Source: an uncultured Ruminococcus sp. (GTDB taxonomy: Bacteria > Bacillota > Clostridia > Oscillospirales > CAG-272). Taken from it: 5,793 bases of DNA. Made by a program: the position numbers and the translations under genes. The notes under the pieces were generated by a model. It worked only from the letters and a program-made list of their open reading frames with translations. It was not told the origin of the DNA and did no database searches. Below are positions 5,125 through 5,793 of the stretch, piece after piece. Location of the stretch: positions 1-5,793 of the forward strand of contig CACYEW010000229.1 in the NCBI GenBank assembly GCA_902773455.1. Direction: 5' to 3'. Positions within the stretch are counted from its first letter, which is position 1; each line of letters begins with the position of its first letter.

Positions 5125-5793
5125 TCAGCTTTTCGGACCGAGAACGACCGATTCGCCGTTCAGATGCTTGCGCAGTCTTATGAGGTCCTGACCGTTTATC
5201 CTTCCGTCTCCGGTCGTATCGGCTCCCGGACCTATCACGATATCGGCTGCGCCGTTCAGGTATTTACGCAGTCTGATAAGGTCCTGACCGTTGATCCTGC
5301 CGTCGTCGTTGACGTCGCCGTAAAGCGTTGCTTTTTCAAGCGAAATATCGTGCGTAACGGGAGAACCGCTGACCGTTATCTCCGCGGTATGGACGTTGCA
5401 TCCGTTTTTCGAAGCGGTAAGCGTATATACGCCGGCGGCCACGTCTTCTATGAGGTACGTCGTATCGTTTCCGTAAAATACGGTCATATAAACCGGTTCG
5501 CCCTCTCCCTGCCGCGTCAGAGTTACCGACCCCGGTCTGTCGGCGTCGCCGTACGACGTAATGCGTCCGCTTACGGTCGTAAGCGTTTTTACCGTCAGCG
5601 GCTCAAATACGACGGTGAATTTCACGTATTCGTGATAACTGTTTGTAAACTGCACGTCTGTGACCGTGTAGTCCGCCGGATCGACTCCGCCGAGCGTCAG
5701 CGTTATATCGAGATCTTCGGGGAAGATGTTACCGGTGCGGTTTCTTATAACAAACGCCGCCTCGTAAATATGTCCTTCCTCAAAGACGCTCTC
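5125..5793 (-). CDS. Dockerin-containing secreted surface protein with a carboxypeptidase-regulatory-like domain (partial, N-terminus outside window)
   Basis: The frame is open from the right edge of the window to the TGA at 5125-5127, giving the last 222 residues of a larger protein. Fragment residues about 1-70 are a beta-rich segment (with GHIYEAAFVIRNRTGNIFP) resembling repeated surface-protein modules. Residues about 74-152 form a carboxypeptidase-regulatory-like/Cna-B-like fold: VSGRITSYGDADRPGSV, then IEDVAAGVYTLTASKNG and ISLEKA. Residues about 158-217 are a C-terminal type I dockerin of two calcium-binding F-hand repeats, DVNDDGRINGQD and DTTGDGRINGQD, each followed by LIRLRK(Y/H)LNG. 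Dockerins bind cohesins on scaffoldins or cell-surface anchors, so the protein is expected outside the cell. The catalytic or carbohydrate-binding part, if any, and the signal peptide lie beyond the window. The GTG at 5655 is only an internal Val codon, not a start. Confidence 0.88.
   Translation of the reverse strand, partial: ESVFEEGHIYEAAFVIRNRTGNIFPEDLDITLTLGGVDPADYTVTDVQFTNSYHEYVKFTVVFEPLTVKTLTTVSGRITSYGDADRPGSVTLTRQGEGEPVYMTVFYGNDTTYLIEDVAAGVYTLTASKNGCNVHTAEITVSGSPVTHDISLEKATLYGDVNDDGRINGQDLIRLRKYLNGAADIVIGPGADTTGDGRINGQDLIRLRKHLNGESVVLGPKS
5155..5312 (-). repeat. Tandem dockerin duplication, 96-bp period
   Basis: The segments 5155-5216 and 5251-5312 are near copies at DNA level, offset by exactly 96 bp (32 codons). 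They include the identical run AGGTCCTGACCGTT at 5183-5196 and 5279-5292. They encode the two F-hand/helix units of the dockerin; both read GDG or DDG then RINGQDLIRLRK, followed by Tyr or His and LNG. Confidence 0.85.

Overview
The window looks like chromosomal DNA from an anaerobic Gram-positive bacterium of the class Clostridia (Bacillota), plausibly a gut or rumen fibre degrader. This rests on strong AAGGAG/GGAGG-type ribosome binding sites, sigma-A-like promoters, a dockerin-bearing secreted protein, a Gram-positive-style LuxS, and a small ECF sigma factor followed by a short single-pass membrane protein. No rRNA, tRNA, CRISPR array, IS element or phage gene was found. The genus cannot be named from this sequence.

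Layout. (1) Positions 1-922, minus strand: an ECF sigma factor whose last 14 bases overlap the start of a single-pass membrane protein that runs off the left edge. Together they look like a sigma factor and its membrane regulator. (2) Positions 998-1886, minus strand: a polytopic DUF1295/steroid-5-alpha-reductase-like (ICMT-fold) membrane protein with its own promoter and a hairpin terminator just after its stop. (3) Positions 1887-2048: a 162-bp divergent promoter region with one sigma-A-like promoter per direction and a 10-bp perfect palindrome inside the leftward one. (4) Positions 2049-3818, plus strand: a type B carboxylesterase with a complete Ser-Glu-His triad behind three predicted membrane helices. 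(5) Positions 3819-5010, minus strand: a luxS-SIMPL two-gene unit that meets the esterase tail to tail with no base between the stop codons. (6) Positions 5125-5793, minus strand: the C-terminal part of a large secreted protein with a carboxypeptidase-regulatory-like domain and a C-terminal type I dockerin.

How the genes may work together. The sigma/membrane-protein pair probably transmits an envelope signal to transcription. The membrane esterase and the membrane ICMT-fold protein share a divergent promoter region and could act on the same kind of envelope or lipid substrate, but this is inference. LuxS belongs to the activated methyl cycle (S-ribosylhomocysteine to homocysteine plus the AI-2 precursor); its SIMPL partner has no settled function. 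The dockerin protein points to cohesin-mediated assembly at the cell surface. Nothing here is clearly a new defence, mobile or RNA system. The best leads are the sigma/membrane-protein pair, the esterase with a three-helix anchor, and the divergent methyltransferase-like/esterase pair.
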